Notes: generated from the sequence alone by a model not told the origin. Positions 26,278 to 36,577 are shown, numbered from the stretch's first letter. The stretch: 64,000 nucleotides of DNA from Corynebacterium aurimucosum ATCC 700975 (GCF_007672725.1 NZ_VDTC01000008.1:1-64000); one strand, 5' to 3'. Translations and numbers: made by a program.

Positions 26278-26345
26278 AACCTTGCGAGCTTTGTTGAGCT
26301 GGTTGCAAGGTTAGTTAATTGAGTGATAGAACTAACAATATCACT
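26278..26345. promoter_or_regulatory. Nested inverted repeats between fabG and fadA
   Basis: Three dyads overlap here: AACCTTGC (26278-26285) / GCAAGGTT (26305-26312); GTTAGTT (26310-26316) / AACTAAC (26330-26336); AGTGATA (26322-26328) / TATCACT (26339-26345). The stretch is AT-rich compared with its neighbours. Likely operator(s) for a fatty-acid-responsive regulator controlling both directions. The regulator is not encoded nearby. Confidence 0.5.
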
Positions 26346-26431
26346 TTAGTTGTGACGCGAAATGAACAGTCGGGTTGCTACCCCCTCCCGCTGGGATGAT
26401 TCGCACGAGACCACTCGCGAAGGAGTTTTTA

Positions 26432-27730
26432 ATGACCAACCCCCCGCACCGCGTAGCCATCCTGGGTGGCAACCGCATCCCATTTGCTCGTTCCAATAAG
26501 CAGTACGCCCACGCGTCCAACCAAGACATGCTCACCAGTGCGCTGGATGGACTCGTCGCACGCTACGGGCTTCACGACGAACGTCTCGGCCTCGTCGCCG
26601 CCGGCGCTGTGCTCAAGCACTCCCGCGATTTCAACCTCACCCGCGAGGTCGTTCTAGGCTCCGCCCTCGACTCCACGACCCCCGCCATCGATGTACAACA
26701 GGCCTGCTGCACTTCTCTTGCGGCAGCTATCCACGTCGGTGATGCCATTGCCCAAGGCCGAATCTCCGCCGGCATCGCGGGCGGAACGGACACCACCTCG
26801 GATGCCCCGCTGGCCGTCAATGACACGCTGCGCCGTACGCTGCTCAACCTCACCCGCGCCAAGACCGCTGCGCAGCGCGCCCAGCTCATCGGCTCTATCC
26901 GTCCCTCGCAGCTGGCCCCGGAACAGCCACAGAACGGTGAGCCGCGCACCGGACTCTCCATGGGTGAGCACGCCGCCATCACCGCCCGCGAACTGAGCAT
27001 CGGCCGCGAGGCCCAGGATGAGTTGGCACTCGCCTCCCACCAGAACCTCCACAAGGCTTGGGAGGAGGGCTTCTTTGAAGACCTCACCACGGGCTTCCTC
27101 GGTGTCAACCGCGATACCAATCTGCGCCCGGATTCCTCCTTGGAGTCCTTGGCCAAGCTCAAGCCGGTCTTTGGCAAGCGCGATGCCGAGCAACACGGCA
27201 CGCAGGCCACGATGACCGCAGGCAATTCCACGCCGCTGACCGACGGCGCCTCCGTCGCCCTGCTGAGCTCCGAGGAATGGGCGGCCGAGCACAACATCGA
27301 GCCCCGCGCCTTCCTCGTGGACTCGGAGACCGCGGCCGTCGACTTTGTCCACGGTCCCGACGGCCTGCTCATGGCCCCCACCTACGCGGTCCCGCGCCTG
27401 CTCGAGCGTAACAACCTAAGCCTGCAAGATTTCGATTTCTACGAGATCCACGAGGCCTTCGCCTCCCAGGTCTTGGCCACCCTGTCCGCATGGGAGGACG
27501 AGACCTACTGCCGCGAACGCCTCGGTTTACAGTCCGCGCTAGGCCCCATCGACCGCGCCAAGCTCAACGTCAAGGGCTCCTCTCTGGCCGCCGGCCACCC
27601 CTTCGCCGCCACCGGCACCCGAATCCTCGCCACCACCGCCAAGATTCTCGAAGAAAACGGCGGCGGACGGGCCCTCATTTCCATCTGCGCCGCCGGCGGT
27701 CAGGGCGTCGCGGCCATCGTCGAACGTTAA
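26432..27730 (+). CDS. Acetyl-CoA acetyltransferase / 3-ketoacyl-CoA thiolase
   Basis: 432-residue thiolase of the FadA2/FadI type. The nucleophile Cys lies in QQACCTSLA (Cys92 or Cys93). The C-terminal EIHEAFA, GHPFAATG and CAAGGQG motifs hold the catalytic His and second Cys. ATG 26432 follows AAGGAG. It cleaves 3-ketoacyl-CoA to acetyl-CoA in the last step of beta-oxidation, or condenses acetyl-CoA in reverse. Followed by fadE after 26 bp. Confidence 0.92.
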   Translation: MTNPPHRVAILGGNRIPFARSNKQYAHASNQDMLTSALDGLVARYGLHDERLGLVAAGAVLKHSRDFNLTREVVLGSALDSTTPAIDVQQACCTSLAAAIHVGDAIAQGRISAGIAGGTDTTSDAPLAVNDTLRRTLLNLTRAKTAAQRAQLIGSIRPSQLAPEQPQNGEPRTGLSMGEHAAITARELSIGREAQDELALASHQNLHKAWEEGFFEDLTTGFLGVNRDTNLRPDSSLESLAKLKPVFGKRDAEQHGTQATMTAGNSTPLTDGASVALLSSEEWAAEHNIEPRAFLVDSETAAVDFVHGPDGLLMAPTYAVPRLLERNNLSLQDFDFYEIHEAFASQVLATLSAWEDETYCRERLGLQSALGPIDRAKLNVKGSSLAAGHPFAATGTRILATTAKILEENGGGRALISICAAGGQGVAAIVER

Positions 27731-27756
27731 GAAAAGCCTCCCAGAAAGGACCACTC

Positions 27757-29841
27757 ATGCCACTGACCAAGTCTTCCGCTGACAAAAAGTCCATCTCCCC
27801 GGAGCTCAACAACCAGGCCTCCACCGACGCCCCCAAGGCCGAGGCCCGCAGCCCACACCGCCTGCCCACCACCCCGAAGCCTGCTGTTGCCACCGAACTT
27901 GCCGCGCTTCTCGACGGCCCCCACGCCGCCTTCCGCCAGGAGCTGCGCACCTTCCTCAACGATCCTTCGCTCTTCCCGAACCCGGATCTGCCCATGGCGG
28001 AGCAGCGCCAACACACCTTTGAGAACCTCTCCAAAGTTTGTGACTTCGGCGGATTCAACCACGGCCTGCGCCGCGCCAACGGCGGTGCCGGAAAGCCAAA
28101 TCTCTCCACCTTCACCCTCGAAGGCTTGGCGTGGGTCGACGGTTCGCTGGCGATTAAGTCCGGTGTGCAGTGGGGCCTGTGGGGTGGAGCGCTGGATCAG
28201 CTAGGCACCGAGCGCCACCTCAAGTGGGTTGAGAAGGCCGCCAGCCTGGAGTTGCCGGGCTGTTTCGCCATGACTGAGCGCGGCCATGGTTCCGATGTGC
28301 AATCCCTCGAGACCACCGCCACCTTCGACCCGGAGACCGATGAGTTCATCATCAACACCCCCTCCGATTCCGCGGTGAAGAACTACATCGGTAACGCCGC
28401 CAAGGATGGCCGCGCCGCAGTCGTCTTCACCCAGCTCATCACCCCAGATAGCGACGGCCGCTCCCACGGCGTCCACGCCATCATCGTCCCCATCCGCGAT
28501 GAAGAAGGCAACGAGCTGCCAGGCGTTACCTTGGGCGATCATGGCCACAAGGGTGGTTTGGTAGGCGTCGATAATGGCACCTTGCGCTTCGACAACGTCC
28601 GCGTGCCGCGCGAGAACCTACTCAACCGCTTCGCCGATGTGGACGAGAAGGGCAAGTACTCCTCCCCCATCGAGTCCAAGAATGCTCGCTTCTTCACCAT
28701 GCTGGGCACTCTCATCCGCGGCCGCATCGGCGTATCCGGCGCAGCGGGCGCCGCCACCGAGGCTTCCCTGGACATCGCCATCCGCTACGCCAACCGCCGT
28801 CGTCAGTTCGAGGGCGCGACCGGCGCCGAGAAGCGCCTCATTGAGCACCGCCAGCACCGCCGCCGCCTGCTCATTCCGCTGGCCCGTACATACGCGCTGC
28901 ACCTGCTCTACAACCAAATTCTGGAGCGCTACCAGGAGCAAAACGATCAGCACGAGGCTGGCACCTGGTCTGTGACGGAGCCGACCGAAGAGCAGAAGTT
29001 TGCCTCCCGTGAGATGGAATCCCTAGCAGCTGCCATCAAATCCGCGCAGACCCAGCACGCCACCCGCACTATCCAAGAGTGCCGCGAGGCCTGCGGTGGC
29101 GCCGGCTACATGTCCGAGAACCGCCTGACCACCTACCGCGCCGATTCCGATGTCTTCGCTACCTTCGAGGGCGATAACACTGTGCTCATTCAGATGGTGG
29201 GCAAGAACCTGCTCACCGCCTATGGTCGCGCGATGAATGACATGAGCCCGTGGGACACCGTGAAGTACGCGGCTACCACCGCCACCGATGTGGTTCGCCG
29301 CCGCTACGGGTTCACTACTCGCCTGCAAGGCCTGGTGGACCGCGTGAATCCTTCAGAGGCCTCGCTTTTCGACGCCACCTACCAGGCCAAGCTGATCGAC
29401 GATCGCGCCCAGTCCATCCTCTTCTCCCTCGTGCGCCGCATCCAGCCGGCTCGCAAGGCCGATAAGGTGCAGGCCGCCGCCATCGTGGATCAGTGCCAGG
29501 ATCACCTCATCGCCGCCGGCTGGGCCCGCGTGGATACCTTGTTGGTCCAGGCCATGATTGAGGCAGAAGAGCGCCTTGAGGAAGGTTCGCTGGCACGCCA
29601 GGTCTTCGAGCAGCTGCGCCACCTCTTCGTCTTCGACACCTTGGTTCAGCACGCGGGCTGGTACCAGGAGCACAACCTGATTCCGGCCGGCCGCATGAAG
29701 GCCGCCCGCGCTGCTATCAACGACCTCGTCGATTCGCTCGCACCATGGTCCGTCGTTCTCGTGGATGCCTTCGGCGTTCCGCCTGAGGTACACAACATCC
29801 CGATGCTCACCGAGGCCGGTGTGGATCCGCTCCACGTCTAG
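27757..29841 (+). CDS. Acyl-CoA dehydrogenase / oxidase-type flavoprotein
   Basis: 694 residues, longer than a normal acyl-CoA dehydrogenase (~390) and closer to acyl-CoA oxidases. Conserved parts are the FAD segment CFAMTERGHGSDVQ, the RYANRRRQF region and the catalytic-base segment FATFEGDNTV (Glu471). An extra C-terminal helical domain (~500-694) fits the oxidase-like FadE group. The first ~45 residues are a polar, low-complexity tail. Operon with fadA; catalyses the first oxidation step of the pathway completed by MaoC, FabG and FadA. Confidence 0.9.
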   Translation: MPLTKSSADKKSISPELNNQASTDAPKAEARSPHRLPTTPKPAVATELAALLDGPHAAFRQELRTFLNDPSLFPNPDLPMAEQRQHTFENLSKVCDFGGFNHGLRRANGGAGKPNLSTFTLEGLAWVDGSLAIKSGVQWGLWGGALDQLGTERHLKWVEKAASLELPGCFAMTERGHGSDVQSLETTATFDPETDEFIINTPSDSAVKNYIGNAAKDGRAAVVFTQLITPDSDGRSHGVHAIIVPIRDEEGNELPGVTLGDHGHKGGLVGVDNGTLRFDNVRVPRENLLNRFADVDEKGKYSSPIESKNARFFTMLGTLIRGRIGVSGAAGAATEASLDIAIRYANRRRQFEGATGAEKRLIEHRQHRRRLLIPLARTYALHLLYNQILERYQEQNDQHEAGTWSVTEPTEEQKFASREMESLAAAIKSAQTQHATRTIQECREACGGAGYMSENRLTTYRADSDVFATFEGDNTVLIQMVGKNLLTAYGRAMNDMSPWDTVKYAATTATDVVRRRYGFTTRLQGLVDRVNPSEASLFDATYQAKLIDDRAQSILFSLVRRIQPARKADKVQAAAIVDQCQDHLIAAGWARVDTLLVQAMIEAEERLEEGSLARQVFEQLRHLFVFDTLVQHAGWYQEHNLIPAGRMKAARAAINDLVDSLAPWSVVLVDAFGVPPEVHNIPMLTEAGVDPLHV

Positions 29842-29857
29842 TCACGCCACGCATCTC

Positions 29858-29900
29858 GAGGGCACCTCCGCCATCCGGCGGGGTGCCCTCCCTGCTTTTC
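29858..29900 (+). terminator. Rho-independent terminator after fadE
   Basis: Arms GAGGGCACC (29858-29866) and GGTGCCCTC (29882-29890), an inner CCGCC/GGCGG stem, then CTTTTC. Confidence 0.85.
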
Positions 29901-29936
29901 TGAAAGTAGCGATAGGGGCTGTTTATTCTCTGAGCT

Positions 29937-30572
29937 ATGACCACACAGCATCCGATGTTCTCCAGTTCCTTCCCACCCTCCGATGATCTCCTTGAGCCAA
30001 GTCCGCTTCGCAACGACATCGCATTGCGTCTCTGCCACGGCAAATCTCGCCAAGACATCCACAACGACTACATTGAAGTCCTCGATGACCCCTCCGAATG
30101 GGAGGCCAGCTATGAGGAACCTTATCCAGAGAACTTTGACGCCATCATCGACGAAGTCGCCGCAGAATACGGCCGGCTGGTCACGGAAAAGTCGGAGGAT
30201 GTTAAGCGCCTCGAAGCCCTGCGCGACGAGCTTGCTCAGCGCGATATCTCCTTCACGTTCAACGAGGCCTGGGATCTCTCTGACGGCGTCTGGGTAGGCT
30301 CCAAGCTCGCTGAGAAGGAAGGCCGCAGCGGCTATGTCTACTGCCACAGACAGGACATCAGCCGGGTTATTTACGATGGCGAGCTGTACTTTGGTTTCTC
30401 CGCGATGGAGGAAAACGAGGAAGCAACATTCAAGGTCGGCGAGCAACTCGTCGAGGCCTTACGCGCCGTGGGCTTTGCTCCCGAGTGGAATGGTTCGACG
30501 ACAGCGCGCGTTCTGTGTCAGGACGTCGCTCTCGAATTTCCCCTCGCCGACGACCTCACGGACTCCGAGTAG
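29937..30572 (+). CDS. Hypothetical protein (possibly DUF6891-like)
   Basis: 211 residues, cytoplasmic, acidic, no signal or membrane segment. An N-terminal helical region (about 20-100) is followed by an alpha/beta part with FTFNEAWDLSDG, YVYCHRQDISRVIYDGELYFGFSAM and FKVGEQLVEALRAVGF. The YCHRQD...GELYFGFSA pattern recalls DUF6891, but this is from memory and weak. Separated from fadE by a terminator, so an independent gene. Confidence 0.65.
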   Translation: MTTQHPMFSSSFPPSDDLLEPSPLRNDIALRLCHGKSRQDIHNDYIEVLDDPSEWEASYEEPYPENFDAIIDEVAAEYGRLVTEKSEDVKRLEALRDELAQRDISFTFNEAWDLSDGVWVGSKLAEKEGRSGYVYCHRQDISRVIYDGELYFGFSAMEENEEATFKVGEQLVEALRAVGFAPEWNGSTTARVLCQDVALEFPLADDLTDSE

Positions 30573-30603
30573 ACAACTACAAAACGCTAGCCCCCGTATT
30601 CGG

Positions 30604-31365
30604 TTAGCCCGCAACAACCATCCAGATGGCTACCATGTGTACCACCGCCGCGGCAATCGTCGCGGTGTGGAAGTGTTCGTGGTAGCCATACCAGCGCGCG
30701 TTGCGCCCCGGCCACTTGAAGCCGTACATCAACGCACCCACTGAATAGACCACGCCGCCGGCAAAGAGAAGCCACACGACGGCCGGACCCGCGGACTGCC
30801 ACAGGTTCGGCAATAGCGGCAGGATGAGCCAGCCCAGCACGAGGTAGACCACCACGTCCAGCCAGCGTGGGTGATTAATCCACACCAGATTCAAGATGAC
30901 GCCCATGATGGCGCCCACCCACGCCGAGGTCAGCATCCAAAGCGCCTGTGTTGGCTCCAGCACGATGGCGCACAAGGGTGTGTAGGTCGCCGCGATAAAC
31001 ACCGAAATCGTCGCATGGTCAGCACGCCGCCACCATTGCACCGCGCGCATGGATACCCACGGCCAGCGGTGGTACAACGCCGAGACTGTAAAGAGGCCCA
31101 CCACGCCGACGCCGTAGACCGTCACCGCGAGCCCCTGCCACCACGGCAGCGTCATCCACGCAAAGGTAATCAGAACCGTCGATGCAATCAGGGAGGCAAT
31201 GGCCGCAAAGAAGTGCCCCCAGCCGCGCGTTAATGGGCGCGGGCCGCGGTCCGCCATCCAGTACGTGCGCTGGATGAGCTGCTCTATCGTGCTGTTTTCC
31301 TGCACAGAGCCTGATTCAACTGGAAATTCTTGCGGGGACGATTTCTGAGCACTGGGTGCGTTCAT
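30604..31365 (-). CDS. trhA: PAQR-family membrane protein (hemolysin III / TrhA)
   Basis: 253 residues, about seven transmembrane helices after a ~45-residue cytoplasmic N-terminus. Family residues include the S..YH motif (SALYHRW), D/H in the third helix (RADHATISVFIAATYTP) and the C-terminal GYHEHFHT...AAVVHMVAIW, whose His residues form the metal site. Bacterial members adjust membrane fluidity; older notes call them hemolysin III. Tail-to-tail with the hypothetical gene, 31 bp between stops. Confidence 0.9.
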   Translation of the reverse strand: MNAPSAQKSSPQEFPVESGSVQENSTIEQLIQRTYWMADRGPRPLTRGWGHFFAAIASLIASTVLITFAWMTLPWWQGLAVTVYGVGVVGLFTVSALYHRWPWVSMRAVQWWRRADHATISVFIAATYTPLCAIVLEPTQALWMLTSAWVGAIMGVILNLVWINHPRWLDVVVYLVLGWLILPLLPNLWQSAGPAVVWLLFAGGVVYSVGALMYGFKWPGRNARWYGYHEHFHTATIAAAVVHMVAIWMVVAG

Positions 31366-31546
31366 AGTGGGGCCTTGCCTTGCCTGAGATGCGGGTCATG
31401 CGCATAACGCATTCACTCCCAAAACTTACGTACCCGTAACTATACGGACGAGCATTGTGGCAGACAAGGGTGGAGCAACAGTTTTCACCAGTTTTTCTTC
31501 CACTATTTGCAGTTCGAGGGCGCTGGCCACGTAAACTACCCACATT

Positions 31547-32584
31547 ATGCTTTCCTTTGTCTCACGCTCTCGCCGCGCCGCGGCGCTGTTCGCAGCTGCC
31601 ATGGTGGCGCTGGGGGCGGCGTCGGCAGGCGTCGGCTCCGCTTCCGCACAGTCCAGCACCATCGGCGAGGCTTCCTCGCGCGTGACCAATCCGCAGCCCT
31701 GGCTCGGTGACAAGGCCTTCATTACCTCAAAGCGCCACATGGGTGGCAACCACTGGGTGGTAGACGTGTGGTCCCCGGCCAACCGCGCGGTGATTTCCAA
31801 TAACGTCCTGCTCCCCGAGGGCGATAAGCCGCGCCCCTCCTTCTACCTGCTGCCCGGAGTGGAAGGCGGCCAAGCGGGCATGAACTGGATGACCCACTCT
31901 GATATCCGTGATTGGGCCATGGGCAAGAACGTCAACGTAGTTATGCCGCTCGGCGGCGCCTATTCCCTCTACACCGATTGGAATGCCGAGGATCCCATCC
32001 TGGGTGTCAACAAGTGGAACACCTATATGACCGCTGAGTTGCCCCCGCTGATCGACGCCGAATTCCACGGCACCGGCCGCGATGCCATCGGCGGCATTTC
32101 TTCCACGGGCGGCGCCGCACTCGACATCGCCGGCCACGCCCCACAGCGCTACAAAGCAGCAGCCTCCTACTCCGGTTGCCCAGTGCGCTCCGGTGCAATT
32201 GGCTTCCCCACCTCCACCGCGATGATCGCCTATGGCGGCGGTTCCTCCTTCAATGCGTGGGGCCTGCCGGGCTCCCCGCAGTGGTTCGAGCACGACCCCA
32301 ACGCCAACCCTGGGCGCCTGCGCGACGTCGAGGTCTTCGTGGGCTCGGCCTCCGGCACTCCGGGTCCCATCGATGGCACCAACAACCCCGCTCAGTGGCT
32401 CGGTCCCCGCGCGGTAGAGACGGTTGCTAACCAGTGCTCAGAGGAATTCACCCGCAACGCCCGCAATGCCGGGGTGCGAGTGAACCGTTACTTCAGCCCC
32501 CAAGGCTCGCACACCTTCAACCTCTTCTCCCACCAGATGAAGCTGAGCTGGGACCAGACCATCGCCCGCACCATCGGCGCTTAA
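31547..32584 (+). CDS. Secreted mycolyltransferase (Ag85/Cmt family esterase)
   Basis: 345 residues. Sec signal peptide (residues 1-34, ASA-Q cleavage). Alpha/beta-hydrolase fold with nucleophile Ser185 in GGISSTGG, YLLPGVEGG near the oxyanion hole and a C-terminal His in GSHTFNLF. These enzymes move mycolic acids onto trehalose and arabinogalactan in the outer envelope, and are restricted to mycolate-bearing Actinobacteria. The nucleophile context differs from the GLSMSG of Ag85, as in other corynebacterial Cmt proteins. Confidence 0.9.
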   Translation: MLSFVSRSRRAAALFAAAMVALGAASAGVGSASAQSSTIGEASSRVTNPQPWLGDKAFITSKRHMGGNHWVVDVWSPANRAVISNNVLLPEGDKPRPSFYLLPGVEGGQAGMNWMTHSDIRDWAMGKNVNVVMPLGGAYSLYTDWNAEDPILGVNKWNTYMTAELPPLIDAEFHGTGRDAIGGISSTGGAALDIAGHAPQRYKAAASYSGCPVRSGAIGFPTSTAMIAYGGGSSFNAWGLPGSPQWFEHDPNANPGRLRDVEVFVGSASGTPGPIDGTNNPAQWLGPRAVETVANQCSEEFTRNARNAGVRVNRYFSPQGSHTFNLFSHQMKLSWDQTIARTIGA

Positions 32585-32712
32585 TTGGTTGGTTCCTAGG
32601 AGGTTGCCGACTCACGGCGGGCGGGGCCGGCCCCTCGCTCCTGCCTTCGGCATTTCCTAATAGCTCCCTTGCCTCCCCACACGATGAAGGTCTAAACTCA
32701 AGGCGAAAGGTT

Positions 32713-32769
32713 CCGCCCCACTGAAAGAGCCCCTGAAGGCTTTCCGGCTTACGCCGGTAGGTGGGGCGG
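32713..32769. other. Three-stem structured element (possible RNA or terminator)
   Basis: Closing stem CCGCCCCAC (32713-32721) / GTGGGGCGG (32761-32769) encloses two further hairpins: GCC..GGC flanked by AAAG/CTTT (about 32724-32743) and CCGGC (32744-32748) / GCCGG (32753-32757). The result is a compact three-way junction in 57 bp. It lies between the mycolyltransferase gene and the DUF3800 gene. Only a weak TTATTTT follows on the plus strand, so simple termination is not certain. Confidence 0.5.
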
Positions 32770-32773
32770 TCGC

Positions 32774-33461
32774 TTATTTTCGGACCGGGCCACTCCAGTA
32801 ATAGGTCTTTCCCGCCGAAAACATATTGAATTGATCCCAATTGTGCCGCTGCGAAAGTGCTTGAACGTACTGTCCCTTGCCTCGTTCCATTTTCTGAAAC
32901 CAGGACCAAGAAAAGTAGTCAGCAATCTGACCGTTCAAATCCTGTTTTACTGGATGAAAGAGCACACGGAACTTTAGCTGTAGACCTTTCAACAGAGGCT
33001 TTATCCTCTTTTCAAATGCCGATCTTTCCTTGCCAGTAAGAACCGAGTCGAAAATTAAAATTACGTCGCTTACCTCTGAGTCTCCCCACACCGCATTAAT
33101 CCACTTCCCCATCTGCACCTGCAAAGAGCCCTAAAAGCTGCGGTGGAGACTGGTAAGTCGGATGCGTCATTCGCTTATCCACCCAGATCGTGTGGACACG
33201 GCACCGATCAAGCTCATTAATTCGGTCTATTACCCGCTTTCGCGTTCCCTTCGAATTTTCTGTTGCATGAAACTCAAGGTCTTTACTCCCCGCTGCCATA
33301 AGTTCATACTTCAGCGCTTGCAGTCCTATCGCAGTGCCTGCTGGATCGAAAGTGCAAAATGCTGTGATTAGGAAGTGCGTGGAGGCTTTTACACCAAACT
33401 GCATATCCCCCGACTCATCGAGAAAAACATACAAAGTTCTTTTTCTCTTCACGTCTTCCAT
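32774..33461 (-). pseudogene. DUF3800-family gene, frameshifted
   Basis: The N-terminal part (33461 to about 33107) begins YVFLDESGD, the DUF3800 signature with acidic residues. The C-terminal part (ending at 32774) has IADYFSWSWFQKMERG, the other family hallmark. They are in different frames. A G4 run (CCCC at 33107-33110 on the plus strand) is the likely site: removing one G joins them as ...GLFAGADGKWINAVWGD. About 229 residues when joined. DUF3800 proteins are RNase-H-like, of unclear role, often in mobile or defence regions. Base composition is poorer in GC than the neighbours, suggesting transfer. Confidence 0.75.
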
Positions 33462-33533
33462 CTCTGTTCCCCAGCCCCCGTACGCAGCTATTGCTAACAG
33501 TCTACAACGCTGACTGGAGCAATTAGACAGTGC

Positions 33534-33567
33534 GGGCAGGGCCTCGCCTTGGCGAGAACCCCGCCCG
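33534..33567 (-). terminator. Hairpin downstream of purL
   Basis: Long GC-rich stem (GGGCAGGGCCTCGCC with GGCGAGaaCCCcGCCC) 23 bp after the purL stop. No clear T-tract, so termination is inferred. Confidence 0.45.
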
Positions 33568-33589
33568 GTTGCAGTTCTGTGCGTGAGGT

Positions 33590-35887
33590 CTACTCCACGA
33601 CGGAGTTGGCACCCACCGCGTGGCCAAAGAGGTCCGGCAGGGTTGCTGCCCAGGCCTCACGAAGCTCGGAGACAGCAATGGACTCGCCGCCGAGCTCAAA
33701 CTCGCCATTGTCGGTGGTCTGGCCGATGACGACGGCCGGCACGCCGCACTCCTCAGCGCGGTGCAGCAGCATGTCGACGCGGTCAGCGGTCGTTGCCACG
33801 AGCACGCGGGAGGCGGACTCGGAGAAGGCAGCCACGAAGGCATCCTCATGGACCTTGGACAGATCCAGGCTCAAGCCCACGCCGCTGCGCTTGGCCATCT
33901 CGAACGCGGTGACGGCGAGGCCACCTTCGGAGATATCGTGAGCGGCGGTCAAGCCTTCGCTGCCCACGAAGAAGTCAGCGAGGCGCTGCTCATTAGCCAG
34001 GTCGACCTGCGGCGGCAAGCCGTTGAGCCCGTTCTTCGCCTCATGGCCCTGCTCATGAGCGCTCACCTGCTGCCAGATGGAACCGCCGAACTCATCCTTG
34101 GTCTCACCCAGCAGAACGAGCACCTCCGGTTCCTCCACGAGGCCGAGCTCGTTGCCAATGGACGAGTGGACGTCCTCGATGACACCCAGGACGCCCACGA
34201 CGGGCGTCGGCAAGATCGGCTCCTCACCGGTCTGGTTGTAGAAGGAGACGTTGCCACCGGAGACGGGGATGCCGAGTTCCACGGCGCCGTCGGCAAGCCC
34301 GTGCACGGACTCGCGGAACTGCCACATGACGTCCGGGTTTTCCGGGGAGCCGTAGTTGAGGCAGTTGGTGATGGCGACCGGGCGGGCGCCGGTGACGGCC
34401 ACGTTGCGGTAGGCCTCCGCCAGAGCCAGGCGTGCGCCCATGTTCGGGTCCAGCTTGGTGTAGCGGCCAGACGCGTCAGCCGACACCGCGATACCGCGGC
34501 CGGTCTCCTCATCAATGCGCAGAACACCAGCGTTCGCGTGGTGGGACTGCACGGTGTTACCGCGCACGTAGCGGTCATACTGCTCAGTGATGAAATCACG
34601 TGAACACAACGCCGGGGAGGCCACGAGCTTCTTGAGCGCCACAGTGATGTCCTGCTTCTCGACGCCCTCGAATTCCTGCAGCGCATCCTGCCACTCCGGG
34701 CGTGCGTACGGGCGGTCGTACACCGGGCCCTCGTTGGCGATGGTGTGTGCCGGGGCATCGACGACGACCTCGCCCTGGTGGCGAATGATGAGGTGCTTGC
34801 CGGTGGTGACCTCACCGATCTCGGCGCAGGTGACGTCCCAGTGCGCGCAGATCTCCTTGAACTTCTCCACGTTCTCCGGGGTCACCACAGCGCACATGCG
34901 CTCCTGGGATTCGGATGCGAGGATCTCTGCGGCGGTCATGTTCTTCGCACGCAGCGGGACGTTGTCCAGGTTGATCTCCATGCCGCCGTCGCCGGACGCA
35001 GCCAGCTCGGAGGTGGCGCAGGCCAAGCCCGCACCGCCCAAATCCTGGATGCCCACCACGATGCCGGACTTGTACAGCTCCAGGCAGCACTCGATGAGAA
35101 CCTTCTCCGCGAACGGGTCACCCACTTGGACAGCCGGCAGCTTGCGCTCCGCGCCATCCTCGAAGGTGTCAGACGCCAGCACAGACACGCCGCCGATGCC
35201 GTCGAGGCCGGTGCGCGAGCCGAAGAGCATCACCTTGTTTCCGGTACCAGAAGCGAAGGCCAGCTTGAGGTCCTCGACCTTCAGCGTGCCCACGCATAAC
35301 GCGTTGACCAACGGGTTACCAGCATAAGATTCATCAAAAACGGTTTCGCCACCAATGTTGGGCAAGCCCAAGCAATTGCCGTAGTGCGAAATGCCGTCGA
35401 CAACACCCGGCAGAACGCGCTTGGTGTCGGGCGCATCCGCCGGGCCGAAGCGCAGCTGATCCATCACGGCAATCGGGCGCGCGCCCATGGCCATGATGTC
35501 GCGGACGATGCCGCCCACGCCCGTCGCGGCGCCCTGGTGCGGCTCCACGTAGGAGGGGTGGTTGTGACTTTCCACGCGGAAGGTCACGGCGTTGCCGTCT
35601 CCGATGTCCACCACGCCGGCGTTCTCACCGATGCCGGCGAGGATCTTGGAGCCCATCTCTTCCGTCATGGTCTCGCCAAAGTAGCGCAGGTGCGCCTTGG
35701 AGGACTTATAAGAACAGTGCTCCGACCACATCACCGAGTACATGGTCAGCTCGGCATCGGTCGGGCGGCGACCCAGGATCTCGCGGATGTGCGCGTATTC
35801 GTCATCCTTCAGGCCCAATTCGCGGTAGGGCTGGTCCAGTTCAGGCTGCGCGGATGCCTGCTCGACGGTGTCGTTGTGTACGGTCAT
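33590..35887 (-). CDS. purL: Phosphoribosylformylglycinamidine synthase subunit PurL
   Basis: 765 residues, the small PurL type that works with PurQ and PurS. Converts FGAR to FGAM using ATP and ammonia from PurQ. Conserved [12 protein letters not shown], the RVESHNHPS active-site His segment and the GGETVFDE and [13 protein letters not shown] motifs are present. 27 bp after purQ; the purS-purQ-purL operon reads leftward. Confidence 0.97.
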   Translation of the reverse strand: MTVHNDTVEQASAQPELDQPYRELGLKDDEYAHIREILGRRPTDAELTMYSVMWSEHCSYKSSKAHLRYFGETMTEEMGSKILAGIGENAGVVDIGDGNAVTFRVESHNHPSYVEPHQGAATGVGGIVRDIMAMGARPIAVMDQLRFGPADAPDTKRVLPGVVDGISHYGNCLGLPNIGGETVFDESYAGNPLVNALCVGTLKVEDLKLAFASGTGNKVMLFGSRTGLDGIGGVSVLASDTFEDGAERKLPAVQVGDPFAEKVLIECCLELYKSGIVVGIQDLGGAGLACATSELAASGDGGMEINLDNVPLRAKNMTAAEILASESQERMCAVVTPENVEKFKEICAHWDVTCAEIGEVTTGKHLIIRHQGEVVVDAPAHTIANEGPVYDRPYARPEWQDALQEFEGVEKQDITVALKKLVASPALCSRDFITEQYDRYVRGNTVQSHHANAGVLRIDEETGRGIAVSADASGRYTKLDPNMGARLALAEAYRNVAVTGARPVAITNCLNYGSPENPDVMWQFRESVHGLADGAVELGIPVSGGNVSFYNQTGEEPILPTPVVGVLGVIEDVHSSIGNELGLVEEPEVLVLLGETKDEFGGSIWQQVSAHEQGHEAKNGLNGLPPQVDLANEQRLADFFVGSEGLTAAHDISEGGLAVTAFEMAKRSGVGLSLDLSKVHEDAFVAAFSESASRVLVATTADRVDMLLHRAEECGVPAVVIGQTTDNGEFELGGESIAVSELREAWAATLPDLFGHAVGANSVVE

Positions 35888-35914
35888 TGTTTCTCCTTTA
35901 ACCGTCGGCGCGGG

Positions 35915-36577
35915 TTAAGCGACGACCTTGAGGGCGGACACAAACAAACCCAGACCGTCGGTGGACGGGCCGGTGAGAAGATCGATGGCATGCTCCGGGT
36001 GCGGCATCAACCCCACCACGTTGCCGGCCTCGTTGGTGATGCCGGCAATGCCATTGATGGAGCCGTTGAAGTTATCGGTATAGCGGAAAACCACGCGGCC
36101 CTCGCCCTCCAAGCGCTCCACGGTCTCCGCATCCGCCTGGAAACGGCCTTCGCCGTGCTTCGCCGGGATGAGGATGCGCTGCCCCTGCGCAAACTCGCTG
36201 GTCCAGGAGGTCTGTGCGTTCTCCACCTCGAGGTAGGTATCCACGCAGTGGAAATGCAGGCCCTGGTTGCGGGTCAGGGCGCCGGGCAGCAGGCCAGCCT
36301 CCGTCAGAATCTGGAAGCCGTTGCAGATGCCGAGCACCGGCATGCCCTTGTTAGCGGCATCGACGACCGCGCGCATCACCGGGGCGAGCGCCGAAATCGC
36401 GCCGGAGCGCAGGTAGTCACCGTAGGAAAAACCGCCGGGAACCACGACGGCATCGACGCCGCGCAGGTCCTCGTCCGCATGCCACAGGGACACGACTTCG
36501 GCGCCGGCGGTGCGGGCGGCGCGGGCCGCGTCGACGTCGTCAAGCGTGCCGGGGAAGGTAATAACGCCGATCTTCAT
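35915..36577 (-). CDS. purQ: Phosphoribosylformylglycinamidine synthase glutaminase PurQ
   Basis: 220-residue class I glutamine amidotransferase. Nucleophile Cys85 in GICNGFQ; His and Glu in PHPEHA. Supplies ammonia to PurL through PurS. The start overlaps the purS stop by one base, giving translational coupling. Confidence 0.97.
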   Translation of the reverse strand: MKIGVITFPGTLDDVDAARAARTAGAEVVSLWHADEDLRGVDAVVVPGGFSYGDYLRSGAISALAPVMRAVVDAANKGMPVLGICNGFQILTEAGLLPGALTRNQGLHFHCVDTYLEVENAQTSWTSEFAQGQRILIPAKHGEGRFQADAETVERLEGEGRVVFRYTDNFNGSINGIAGITNEAGNVVGLMPHPEHAIDLLTGPSTDGLGLFVSALKVVA

